DNA of 14,950 nucleotides, from the NCBI GenBank assembly GCA_964361185.1, contig CAYHZS010000017.1, positions 1 through 14,950 on the forward strand, given 5' to 3'. The notes beneath the pieces are model-generated. The model was not told the origin of the DNA, did no database searches, and was given only the letters and a program-made list of their open reading frames with translations. The DNA comes from JBAZYZ01 sp964361185 (GTDB lineage Bacteria; Patescibacteriota; Minisyncoccia; Phycocordibacterales; VMEP01). The translations under genes were made by a program, and so were the position numbers. Below, one piece after another: positions 1 to 8,000 of this stretch (position 1 is the first letter of the stretch; each line of letters opens with the position of its first letter).

Positions 1-730
1 CATCTTCTCCTTTTTTAATCTGGGCGATGCGGCGGATATCTATACGTACGGAAGTATAGAACTTCAGGGCCTTGCCTCCTGTGGTTGTTTCCGGATTGCC
101 GAACATAACGCCAATTTGCATGCGGATTTGGTTTATGAATATGACCACGGTCTTACTCTTCGCCGTTATAGCGGTCAATTTCCTGAGCGCTTGCGACATG
201 AGCCTTGCCTGCTTGCCGACATGGTGTGCACCCATATCACCCTCAATCTCGTCTTTCGGGGTAAGCGCAGCGACAGAGTCCACGACAATAACGTCGATTT
301 TTCCCGAGCGGACCAGACTTTCCACTATTTCAAGAGCTTGTTCACCGGTATCCGGTTGGGAAATAAGTAACTCGTTTATTTTCACGCCGAGCTTTTTGGA
401 GTATTCCGGATCCATGGCATGTTCGGCATCAACAAAAGCGCAGACGCCGCCTTTTTTCTGGGCTTCGGCGATGACATGAAGAGTAAGAGTTGTTTTTCCC
501 GAAGATTCCGGTCCGAATATTTCAATTATGCGCCCGCGAGGGAGTCCTCCCACTCCGAGCGCAAAATCAAGCCCGATTGAACCAGTCGGTATTGCATCTA
601 TATTTACGTGGGGCTTGTCGCCCAGCTTCATGATTGCTCCTTCGCCGAATTTGGTCTGGATTTCTTTGATAGTGTCGTCAATAGAACTGCCTATTTCTTT
701 CTTGGGTGCCGGTTTTTTCCCGTATGCCAT
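1..730 (-). CDS. recA: Recombinase RecA (3' end outside window)
   Basis: RecA coats single-stranded DNA, drives homologous strand exchange and stimulates LexA-type self-cleavage. Residues 1-243 lie in the window; the C-terminal part runs off the left edge with no stop codon. The Walker A motif GPESSGKTT is at residues 73-81. Other RecA signatures read without a break: DAEHAMDPEY near 101-110, VVDSVAALTPK, the L2-region run VIFINQIRMQIGVMFGNPETTTGG, and DIRRIAQIKKGED at the cut end. The start ATG (728-730) gives the usual short N-terminal extension before the helical region. No Shine-Dalgarno sequence precedes it; the upstream DNA is AT-rich low-complexity sequence. It is on the same strand as, and downstream of, the ftsK pair, separated by about 120 nt. 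Identity is near certain. Confidence 0.98.
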   Translation of the reverse strand, partial: MAYGKKPAPKKEIGSSIDDTIKEIQTKFGEGAIMKLGDKPHVNIDAIPTGSIGLDFALGVGGLPRGRIIEIFGPESSGKTTLTLHVIAEAQKKGGVCAFVDAEHAMDPEYSKKLGVKINELLISQPDTGEQALEIVESLVRSGKIDVIVVDSVAALTPKDEIEGDMGAHHVGKQARLMSQALRKLTAITAKSKTVVIFINQIRMQIGVMFGNPETTTGGKALKFYTSVRIDIRRIAQIKKGED

Positions 731-851
731 ATATCTTAAATTAATTTCTAATTTTTAATTTCAAATTTCAAAATAATGTATTAATGAATCAATTTTAAAA
801 TTAATGCATTAAGAAATTATCTAGAAATTAAACATTTATCATTTTACATTA
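731..851 (-). repeat. AT-rich low-complexity spacer upstream of recA
   Basis: This 121-nt spacer is built from overlapping AATTT, TTCAAA and AATTAA words. Read on the recA strand, the 14-mer GAAATTAAAAATTA (749-762) ends 18 nt before the recA ATG. The same 14-mer sits 18 nt before the rplL ATG (11358-11371). No clear promoter, terminator or Shine-Dalgarno sequence was found. Such spacers may act as unstructured, A-rich translation start regions, but this is inference. Confidence 0.6.
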
Positions 852-1208
852 TTATTCCTTTAACACCACTTGGACAATTTTTTCCTCCTTCTTTCCAAAC
901 CGATCCTCGCCCTTAACGGAAATTATATTATACCCAGGCAAAAGCGCCACTGATTCCGAAAAATTTCCCTGCTCATCTATGAATATCGGCCTATCATCCA
1001 GAAAAAGGTATGAAACATTTTTTGCTGTGCCTTTTACCGCTATAGTGCTTTTCTCAAGAGTCGTTCCGTTTTCCGGACTGGATAAGGTAATAGTTGGGCC
1101 CAAAAGGATGTCGCGCGTTTTAAAATATGCGTATGTTCCCGTGGAAGACAGGATAATTACGATAAACACCGCTTTCAGTATGAATTTTTTGCGGTCGCCA
1201 AGAATCAT
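852..1208 (-). CDS. Small membrane-anchored protein with Ig-like extracytoplasmic domain
   Basis: The protein has 118 aa. A basic N-terminus (residues 1-12) is followed by one hydrophobic segment (about 12-28), then a β-rich domain starting GPTITLSSPENGTTLEKSTIAVKGTAKN. That domain resembles the glucodextranase B / Ig-like folds often found in secreted proteins. The topology suggests a signal anchor with the domain outside the membrane. Its ATG overlaps the ftsK stop codon as ATGA (1205-1208), so translation is probably coupled to ftsK. No catalytic residues are visible. In CPR genomes I associate such small proteins with the ftsK neighbourhood, but no function is established; a role in septum or envelope anchoring would be speculation. 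Confidence 0.8.
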   Translation of the reverse strand: MILGDRKKFILKAVFIVIILSSTGTYAYFKTRDILLGPTITLSSPENGTTLEKSTIAVKGTAKNVSYLFLDDRPIFIDEQGNFSESVALLPGYNIISVKGEDRFGKKEEKIVQVVLKE

Positions 1209-3454
1209 ACAAGAGTGTCCTCTTCGTAGGAATTGCCCACGGCCTCCTCGTTTTTAATGAGTACTTCCCGCGGTTTAGCTCCTTCGCCCGGACCGATGAC
1301 GCCTCGTTCTTCAAGCATGTCTATCAGCCTGGCCGCGCGCGCGTAGCCTACCTTCAACTTTCTTTGCAAGTATGAGGAAGAAGCTTTGCCGGCCTTAACG
1401 ACTGCCTCTCTCGCATCCTCGTAGAGATTATCGTCCTCCTCCAGAGTTTCCTCTCCGTCGAGCGAAGTCTCAAAGATCGATTTGTTGGCGGAAATCGTAC
1501 CGTTTGAAAGTTCAATGTCATCCGGAAGCATGTCTTTGTACTGGTTGGCTAGGTATTTCACCACGCGCTTTACTTCGTCTTCCGAGATAAAAGCGGATTG
1601 CATTCTCTCCGGTTTGGACATATCTCCTGATAGATAAAGCATGTCTCCGGCACCCAATAATTTTTCTGCCCCGCCGGTATCCAAAATTGTCCGCGAATCT
1701 ATCTGCGAGGAAACCTGGAGCGCGATGCGCGAAGGTATGTTGGCTTTAATAAGTCCGGTTATGACGTTTACGCTTGGTCGTTGGGTTGAGACCATGAGGT
1801 GAATGCCGACCGCCCGCGACATCTGAGCCAGTCTTACAATGGCGGCTTCAAGTTCCCTCGGGTATGTGGCCATGATGTCCGCCAATTCGTCGATAATAAT
1901 GGTAATGTAGGGCATCTTTTCCGGCAGTTCGGTAAAGTCGCCGTCCGGATTTTTGTGCTTTTCTCGGTAGGTCTTGTATGCCGGCACGACCACATTCTCA
2001 TGGTATGACTCAATGTCGCGAACTGTTTCAGCCTCCAAAATATCGTAACGTCTGTCCATTTCTTTAGCTGCCCATTTGAGCGCAAGAATTGCTTTTTTGG
2101 CGTCGGTTATAACCGGCGTCAGAAGGTGAGGAAGTTTATTGTACAAAGTGAGCTCAACCCGTTTTGGGTCTATGAGTATAAGCTTTAGGTCTTCAGGCGA
2201 ACTTCTGTATAGAAGGGAAGTGAGAAGAGCATGGATGGTCACGGATTTTCCCGAGCCGGTAGTTCCGGCAATAAGGAGGTGTGGCATTTTAGCCAGATTG
2301 CCGAAGTAGGCTTTTCCGGAAACGCCGCGTCCAAGCGCGACCAGAAGAGGTTTCCCTCCGTTCTCGAATTTTTCGTCGGAGAAAAGAGTCGCTAGTCCCA
2401 CCGTTGCTTTGACGGTGTTTGGTATTTCAATTCCAACCAGAGATTTGCCAGGAATGGGCGCTTCAATCCTGATTGGGTGCGCGGCCAGAGCGAGAGAAAG
2501 GTCGTTTTGCAGGCCGACTATGCGGGAGAGCTTGACTCCCTCGGCCGGTTTTAGGGCGTACCGCGTAACAGTAGGGCCGATTGATATCTCATCCATCTCC
2601 ACGTCTATTCCGAAATTTTGAAGGGTGCGTTTTATAATATTTGCGTTTGCTTTTATGTCTCCGACTCCGGGTTTCCCCTTGTCTCTCTCAAGTAGTGAAA
2701 GCGGGGGAGGGGAGAATTCTTCGGATAGAATCCGTAGTCCCCTAGGCTTTATGAAAATTTCTTCGTCTTCGCTTTTCTTCTTGCCTAAACTGAGCATTGA
2801 GGCAATGTTGGTTTCCGCAGATTCTTTTTCCACCCCTTTTTCTTCGGGGGTATCTTTAGCCTCACCGTTTATTATAATTTCTATTTCCTCGGGCTCCTCC
2901 AGTATTTTTTCGTCGGCACCTGTCTTTTTCCAAAACATGAGGTGTTCGAGCTTGGGTCTGGCGTCGAACATCATGAGAAGCGATGCGACAAAAATTGCCG
3001 ATAGAAAAATAAAGCTGGCATATAAATCAAAGAAACGCAGGAATGGGTAGGCTATAGCGGAACCCACAATACCTCCGGCACTGCCACCCACGGATAAGTA
3101 AATAAGTCCTAATCCAGATAGCAAAAAGAGAAGCGAGCCAAAGAAATTGGAAGCAGCAAAGTGCGGGCGCACTGAACGCAGGAATGAAATCGAAAGAAGA
3201 ACAAGAAGGGTAGGAAGAAGGAAGTATCCCACGCCGAAAAGTTTGTTCAGGAGCCCGTAAGTGGTGTTACCGGCGACACCAGCTTTTCCGAGGGAGGCTA
3301 AAATAAAAAACAAGGATATTACAAAAAAAATTATAGAAAACACTCCGTACCTGGTTTCCTCTTTTAAGTCAGAAAAGCCTGTCTTAAGGGCGATTCCCTT
3401 GCCCGAAACTTCTTTATTATTTCCTACAGATTTTCCCTGTTTCTTTTTGGACAT
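1205..3454 (-). CDS. ftsK: DNA translocase FtsK/SpoIIIE
   Basis: This is a septal, membrane-anchored, ATP-driven DNA pump that clears chromosomes from the division site. The protein has 749 aa, the compact (SpoIIIE-like) size. Four membrane segments lie at about 36-56, 72-92, 104-125 and 138-163. An acidic linker (180-235) follows, then the α/β motor: Walker A GTTGSGKS at 397-404, Walker B LILIDPKR at 425-432, and a second acidic strand IIIDELADIM at 519-528. The C-terminal γ winged helix (about 678-735, with SSSYLQRKLKVGYARAARLIDMLEERG) is the domain that reads KOPS/SRS polarity sequences. The ATG at 3452-3454 has no Shine-Dalgarno sequence; an extended -10 box ends 7 nt before it, so the mRNA may be leaderless. 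The gene ends in a 4-nt overlap with the downstream Ig-like protein gene. Confidence 0.96.
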   Translation of the reverse strand: MSKKKQGKSVGNNKEVSGKGIALKTGFSDLKEETRYGVFSIIFFVISLFFILASLGKAGVAGNTTYGLLNKLFGVGYFLLPTLLVLLSISFLRSVRPHFAASNFFGSLLFLLSGLGLIYLSVGGSAGGIVGSAIAYPFLRFFDLYASFIFLSAIFVASLLMMFDARPKLEHLMFWKKTGADEKILEEPEEIEIIINGEAKDTPEEKGVEKESAETNIASMLSLGKKKSEDEEIFIKPRGLRILSEEFSPPPLSLLERDKGKPGVGDIKANANIIKRTLQNFGIDVEMDEISIGPTVTRYALKPAEGVKLSRIVGLQNDLSLALAAHPIRIEAPIPGKSLVGIEIPNTVKATVGLATLFSDEKFENGGKPLLVALGRGVSGKAYFGNLAKMPHLLIAGTTGSGKSVTIHALLTSLLYRSSPEDLKLILIDPKRVELTLYNKLPHLLTPVITDAKKAILALKWAAKEMDRRYDILEAETVRDIESYHENVVVPAYKTYREKHKNPDGDFTELPEKMPYITIIIDELADIMATYPRELEAAIVRLAQMSRAVGIHLMVSTQRPSVNVITGLIKANIPSRIALQVSSQIDSRTILDTGGAEKLLGAGDMLYLSGDMSKPERMQSAFISEDEVKRVVKYLANQYKDMLPDDIELSNGTISANKSIFETSLDGEETLEEDDNLYEDAREAVVKAGKASSSYLQRKLKVGYARAARLIDMLEERGVIGPGEGAKPREVLIKNEEAVGNSYEEDTLV

Positions 3455-3461
3455 TTACGCA

Positions 3462-3470
3462 ATTATAACA
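3462..3470 (-). promoter_or_regulatory. Extended -10 promoter of ftsK, possibly leaderless
   Basis: On the minus strand the sequence reads TGTTATAAT: a perfect TATAAT (3467-3462) with the upstream TG of an extended -10. Only 7 nt (3461-3455) separate it from the ftsK ATG, which would place the transcription start at or next to the A of the start codon. The -35 region (ATAAGT at a 17-nt spacing) is poor, as is common with extended -10 promoters. Confidence 0.6.
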
Positions 3471-3474
3471 CGCA

Positions 3475-3600
3475 AAAACATGTAACTTATAACTTGTAAC
3501 GTAAAACATGGGATAAACAAGTAGTCATAAACCGTTGTTTGTTCATGCTCTTTAAAGTTTTACGCTTTATGTTTTATACTTTACTTATTTCTTGTCCTAT
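3475..3600. repeat. Degenerate short-period repeats between divergent ftsK and HTH gene
   Basis: The divergent intergenic region contains repeated variants of words such as ACTTATAAC/ACTTGTAAC/ACGTAAAAC and, further on, TTTTACGCTTTATG/TTTTATACTTTAC. The spacing is irregular, at about 7-11 nt. The two halves look partly like reverse complements of each other. They carry no obvious ORF. The stretch ends at the promoter of the HTH gene. Confidence 0.45.
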
Positions 3601-3613
3601 ATATAATGGACAA
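3580..3613 (+). promoter_or_regulatory. Promoter of the HTH gene with palindromic TTGTCC/GGACAA operator
   Basis: A perfect -10 TATAAT (3602-3607) follows a weak -35 TTTACT (3580-3585) at a 16-nt spacing. The -10 box is enclosed by a perfect inverted repeat: TTGTCC (3592-3597), 10 nt, GGACAA (3608-3613). A protein bound there would cover the polymerase contact, so this is a strong candidate operator. The same GGACA half-site recurs through the 5' UTR and the start of the gene. Confidence 0.6.
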
Positions 3614-3640
3614 AACTAGAAGCTAAGAGACGTTTTCTAT

Positions 3641-3700
3641 AAAGGACATCATGGACAAAGAAAAGGACACAATAGAAAAGGACATAATAACTAAGGGACA
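3641..3700 (+). repeat. Array of GGACA half-sites across the start of the HTH gene
   Basis: GGACA occurs on the plus strand at 3644, 3653, 3665, 3680 and 3696, and upstream at 3608 in the operator palindrome. The consensus is roughly AAAGGACAWAA. Steps are 9, 12, 15 and 16 bp. The first copy doubles as the Shine-Dalgarno sequence (AAAGGA, 4 nt before the ATG at 3651), and the next four are within codons 1-17. That is why the protein begins with repeated KD/EKD residues. Two more direct copies (4236, 4253) and one inverted copy (4270-4274) occur later in the gene. Confidence 0.65.
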
Positions 3701-4538
3701 TAATATATCCTCAAAGAGATCAGACTATCCTGTTTCCACCGATATTCCAGCGTTAAATACGGTATCGGTCGATAACGGTAAAAATAAAGAAGCTTTGTTG
3801 CTGGCGGAAAAGTTGGTCACTGCCACTTATATGGTGACTAGTCTAATCCCTGATACTGATCCAATAAAGATTAAAATACGGGAACAGGGAGTAGAATTTT
3901 TGTCATCCATGCATCCTGCAAGAATGTCTTTACCTTCTGAACGTGCTGGTATTTACAGAAAGATAGTTAATTCCATAGGGAGCATAGTCAGCCTGCTTAC
4001 TGTTACTGCTTCAATCGACCTTATCTCAAAGATGAATTACTCCGTGCTTAAGCGAGAGTACGATAGTTTGAATAAACTGCTTAACTCAATTGAGGGAATA
4101 AGGGAACATCTCTCCGGCGAAATAAATATTGGCAGTGATTTTTTTGGCCAAAAAGAAGATAATTTTTCTTCCGCGGAGACCTTGCCTAGATTAAAAGACA
4201 AAGTAGACTACGTTGCCAGTATATCCCACGATAAAGGACAAAATAATATAAAGGACAAACAAGATGAATTGTCCTTTACAAACAGAGGCCAAATTTTGAC
4301 TAAAAAATTTAACACGAGGTACCAGAAAGACGACGTTTCTAAAAGGCCAAAAAGCATGAGACGAGAAGAAATATTGGAAATAATCAAGAATAAAGGGGAC
4401 GTAATGATTAAAGATTTATCCGGCGAAATACATGGGTGTAGCGAGAAAACAATACAAAGGGAGCTTTTGGCGCTTGTATCTAAGGGTATTATTAAGAAAG
4501 AGGGTGAAAAAAGGTGGAGTAGATATTTAATTGCTTAG
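3651..4538 (+). CDS. Putative DNA-binding regulator: helical domain plus C-terminal DeoR-like HTH
   Basis: The protein has 295 aa. Residues 1-43 are a polar, low-complexity tail. Residues 44-150 form a predicted all-helical domain (KEALLLAEKLVTATYMVTSLIPDTDPIKIKIREQG...). Residues 160-234 are a polar linker. Residues 235-295 form a helix-turn-helix/winged-helix domain (MRREEILEIIKNKGDVMIKDLSGEIHGCSEKTIQRELLALVSKGIIKKEGE) of the DeoR type, where SEKTIQRELLAL is the likely recognition helix. I believe similar proteins occur in other CPR genomes, but I cannot name a family. The DNA encoding both the N-terminal tail and the linker is filled with GGACA motifs that match the promoter operator. Autoregulation by binding to its own gene is therefore a reasonable inference. 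The ligand and the other targets are unknown. Confidence 0.8.
   Translation: MDKEKDTIEKDIITKGHNISSKRSDYPVSTDIPALNTVSVDNGKNKEALLLAEKLVTATYMVTSLIPDTDPIKIKIREQGVEFLSSMHPARMSLPSERAGIYRKIVNSIGSIVSLLTVTASIDLISKMNYSVLKREYDSLNKLLNSIEGIREHLSGEINIGSDFFGQKEDNFSSAETLPRLKDKVDYVASISHDKGQNNIKDKQDELSFTNRGQILTKKFNTRYQKDDVSKRPKSMRREEILEIIKNKGDVMIKDLSGEIHGCSEKTIQRELLALVSKGIIKKEGEKRWSRYLIA
4232..4278 (+). repeat. Second GGACA cluster, inside the linker of the HTH gene
   Basis: Two direct copies (AAAGGACAA at 4233 and 4250) are followed by an inverted copy, TTGTCCTTTA (4269-4278). The pair 4250/4269 makes an inverted repeat comparable to the promoter operator, but with wider spacing. In protein it codes for the low-complexity segment around residues 193-211. 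That suggests DNA-level rather than protein-level selection. Confidence 0.5.
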
Positions 4539-4558
4539 CACGTATTTTCGGGCGCAAA

Positions 4559-4686
4559 GCCAAAATTGATTAGCAAATCACAACTGAATGTTGTCAATTA
4601 AGGATTTATTGACTTTTGGCTCGATTTTATCTAATCTTAGGACGAGATAACTCAAAAGTATAAATGGCTTAAATTAAGCCCTTTTT
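4559..4686 (+). promoter_or_regulatory. Switch-like structured 3' region ending in a weak terminator
   Basis: Directly after the HTH gene, GCCAAAATTG (4559-4568) can pair in nested fashion with CAATT (4595-4599) and TTTTGGC (4614-4620), capping an inner ACAAC/GTTGT hairpin. The same segment, ACTTTTG (4612-4618), can instead pair with CAAAAGT (4653-4659), around an inner TTATCT/AGATAA stem (4627-4632/4645-4650). The two folds exclude each other. A palindrome GGCTTAA-A-TTAAGCC (4666-4680) followed by CTTTTT comes next and may be a weak terminator. It may simply be a structured 3' UTR. Confidence 0.4.
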
Positions 4687-4703
4687 AGTTATCCACAATA
4701 AGA

Positions 4704-4734
4704 TTGCGGTATATAGTCGTAAATGTACTATAAT
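4704..4734 (+). promoter_or_regulatory. Promoter of the surface-protein gene
   Basis: There is a perfect TATAAT at 4729-4734. The best -35 is TTGCGG (4704-4709) at a long 19-nt spacing. Transcription would begin near 4741, exactly at the base of an 8-bp hairpin. This would give a leader of about 320 nt. Confidence 0.5.
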
Positions 4735-4740
4735 GAACTT

Positions 4741-5062
4741 CAGGTCGGCAGTGCTCTGACGCGCCGACTTAGGTTTATTGGGTGTCATTGGAAGACTACA
4801 AGGTTGTACGGATGATGTTCATTGAAAATTGAATAGCGAATTAGATTTCAGTCACGGTTGATACGGGTGGCCAATGAAAGATTCTGGCACACTAAAATAG
4901 CAAGCTAGCTCAAGCAGTTGTGGCAACACAATTGTGCGAGTCAGGTTAATAACGCACGGAACACATTAGCGACGTCGAACCTAATTTATTCGTGCGGCAG
5001 TAATTCTGGCTTTATGGTTTTTCCGTAGGTTGGAATTATTAGTTTATAAGTAGATTTAATTT
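4741..5062 (+). promoter_or_regulatory. Long structured 5' leader of the surface-protein gene
   Basis: These 322 nt have no plausible ORF but several hairpins. A 5'-terminal stem pairs AGGTCGGC with GCCGACTT (about 4742-4772). A GNRA-capped hairpin TTGTG-GCAA-CACAA lies at 4918-4931. A stem GTGCG/CGCAC joins 4934-4938 to 4953-4957. No Shine-Dalgarno sequence precedes the ATG at 5063. Long leaders and a 5' stem-loop are known to stabilise mRNAs of abundant surface-layer proteins, and that is the favoured reading. It matched no riboswitch, tRNA, SRP or tmRNA that I recognise. Confidence 0.5.
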
Positions 5063-8000
5063 ATGAGTAATATTTTAACAAGAAACAAAATCGCGATAGC
5101 AGTCTTGGTTCTGGTTGGCATCGCTTTAGTGGCGACGCTTGTCGGAATCGCGACAGCTTCAATCGCAAACGCAGCCACCTACAACTTCACGAGAAATCTG
5201 AAGGTGGGTATGTCAGGCTCTGACGTTATGGATCTGCAGAAGTTCCTTAACGAAAGCGCGGACACGCAGGTGTCTTCAACGGGCGCGGGTTCTCCGGGCG
5301 GTGAGACCAGTTACTTTGGGGCAAAAACCAAAGCAGCTGTCGTTAAATGGCAGGAGAAATACGCGGCTTCGGTCTTGACGCCAGTCGGTCTCTCAAGCGG
5401 TACGGGATATTTTGGTCCATCATCTCGCGCATTCGCGAATGGAATGGTGGCAACCACGCCGACCACACCGACTACACCGACCGTACCAGGCACAGTCCCG
5501 ACAACGGGAGGAGCGCTTTCAGTAGCGGCCGCAGCCCAGCCTTCAAACGGTTTGGCGATTGTGGGAACTACAGGAACATCAGTCGGAGCGTCAAGGGTTC
5601 CTTTCACGAAAGTGACCCTGACCGCCGGTTCAAACGATGTCACGGTTAGTGGCATTACGGTTGAACGCGTCGGCGCTGCTCAAGACGCTGTTTTCTCAGG
5701 AGTAACCCTCGTTGATGAAAATGGCTCCCAGCTCGGCATTGCGAAGACGCTGAATTCAAATCACCAGACTACGGTCGGCGATCCGTTTGTCGTTAAGGCG
5801 GGAACATCTCGCACAATGACAATCGCGGGTAACATGACCACGGTAGCAAACGGCGCAGTTTACGCCGGACAGGTGGTTGCTCTTCAGGTCAACGCAGTCA
5901 ACACGAACGGCACGGTTTCAGGTTCTCTTCCGATTGTCGGCGCTTACCACACAATCAACTCGACGCTTACGATTGGTACGGCACCTCTCCAGTCATCTTC
6001 TTATGACCCGGGATCCGGACAGTCAAAGGAAATCGGAACTTCAAACTACAAGTTCGCGGCGATTCGCCTGCAGGCAGGTTCAGCAGAGCAAATCCGAGTC
6101 AAGTCAATCCGCTGGAATCAGACCGGTTCCGCCGGAGCAGGTGACCTCGCCAACGTAATGACTTATGTTGACGGCACCGCTTATCCGACGACAGTATCGG
6201 CTGACGGCAAGTACTATACGGCCGTCTTCGGTTCAGGAATCGTCATTGATAAGGGTCTTGGTAAGGATATATATGTCCAGGGAGACATTATCGGCACCAG
6301 CGCGGCTGGACGAACTGTCATTTTTGACATTTATAAAGCTACTGACATAAACATCACCGGAGAAACCTACGGCTACGGCATTACGCCGACAGCCTCAGGT
6401 GCGATAGCTGTTCCGGCCAGATCAGGAACCAGTGCCTCGGCATTTACGACCGGCACTCCGTTCTTCTTTGGCGTTCAGATTACCGTTTCTTCAGGTTCAG
6501 TAACTACTGTAGCGAAGGCGACCTCGGTTGCCGCGCAGAATGTTGCAATCAACGTCCCGAATCAGGTATTGGGCGGATATGAAATTGACCTCAAAGGCGA
6601 GCCGATTTCGGTCCAAAGCTCGGTATTCCACTTCGGAGGAACAGTTGGCAGCACGAATCTTATGACGAACATCGCCCTCTACGGTCCTAACGGAAACGTA
6701 GTCGCGGGTCCTGTTGACGCAGTGGCGGATACAGGCGGTTCAGTTCAGAAGGTTACTTTCTCGGATACAATAACTTACCCAATCGGTAAGGGAGTCTATA
6801 CCCTGAAAGGAAAGATGCACACTTCCACCACAAACGGACAGACAGTTATAGCGTCAACGACGCCGGTAACTGACTGGACGAGCGTTACGGGACAGACGAC
6901 GGGAAACACGATTTCTCTTACTGCCCTCAGTTCAGTGGTTAACATGAACACAATGACGGTCAAATCGGCTGCATTGTCAGTTACCATGGGAACGACACCG
7001 GTAGCCTCAAACATTGTTTCAGGCGGCACGGTGACATTCGCCAACCTTCAGTTTGACGCTACGCAGTCAGGCGAAGATGTCCGTTTCTCATCAATCGCGC
7101 TTTCTCACACGAATCCTCCAACCGGAATATCAGGTTGCCAGGTATTCGACGGATCAGCGCTCTTGAATTCAACGGCATTGAACCCGTCAGCGGTCGCAAC
7201 AGCGGAAACAATCACATTTGACCAGATGCTTATTGTCACAAAAGGAACAGTAAAGACATTGGCGCTCAAGTGTAATGTTTCGTCAGCCGCGACAGGTTCA
7301 TACACGTGGACAATGACCACGAGCGTGACCAATCCTACAGTTACGGGTGTAACCTCAGGAACAGGAGTAACAGCGACGGGCGGTGCCGTAACAAGCGCCT
7401 CTCTAGCCATTGCTAACGGTTCCCTCGCTGTCACCACGTCGCCTTCAAGCCCTTCATACGCGGTTGCTGCTGCCGGTTCAACTGGCAACACGGTTGGTGT
7501 GATTCGCTTCCGCGCGACAAACGAAGCGGTTACTTTGAACAGAATTGGACTCAAATTGAATTCCACTTCAACCGCGCTTAGTGCTTCAAGCTCCGCTAGC
7601 GACCTAGTACAGGTTTCTATCTGGGATGGCACGGCGCAGGTAGGTTCAGCAACCTTCACTTCAGGTGGCCTATACGCAACCTCGACGCTATCATCTCCAG
7701 TCACTCTTCCGAAAGATGCCGACAAGGATCTTACCGTGAAGCTTGACTTGGCTGCGATAGACAGCGCGACTGGCGGCACAGGTCCTGGAACCCAGGGAGC
7801 CCTCATAGCCGTAGACGTTAACGGCTCGGATACCACAGGCACTCAAGGTAGCGGTTACAACTCGGGCGGAACAATCAACGCATCAGGTTCCACGGCTTTC
7901 ACAGGCGTTCGCATGTTTAAGTCGTATCCGACCTTCGCGCTTGATACCCTAAGCGGTAACGGCGTTACGGACGGTAGATTGATGCGCTTCAAGGTTACGG

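Noticed and set aside
72..758. Plus-strand frames across the recA region
   Set aside because: They run antisense to an intact, highly conserved recA and encode nothing recognisable.
7105..7842. 245-aa minus-strand open frame opposite the surface-protein gene
   Set aside because: It is a shadow of a strongly codon-biased gene with few stops on the opposite strand. It is Val/Pro/Thr-rich with no domain, promoter or RBS.
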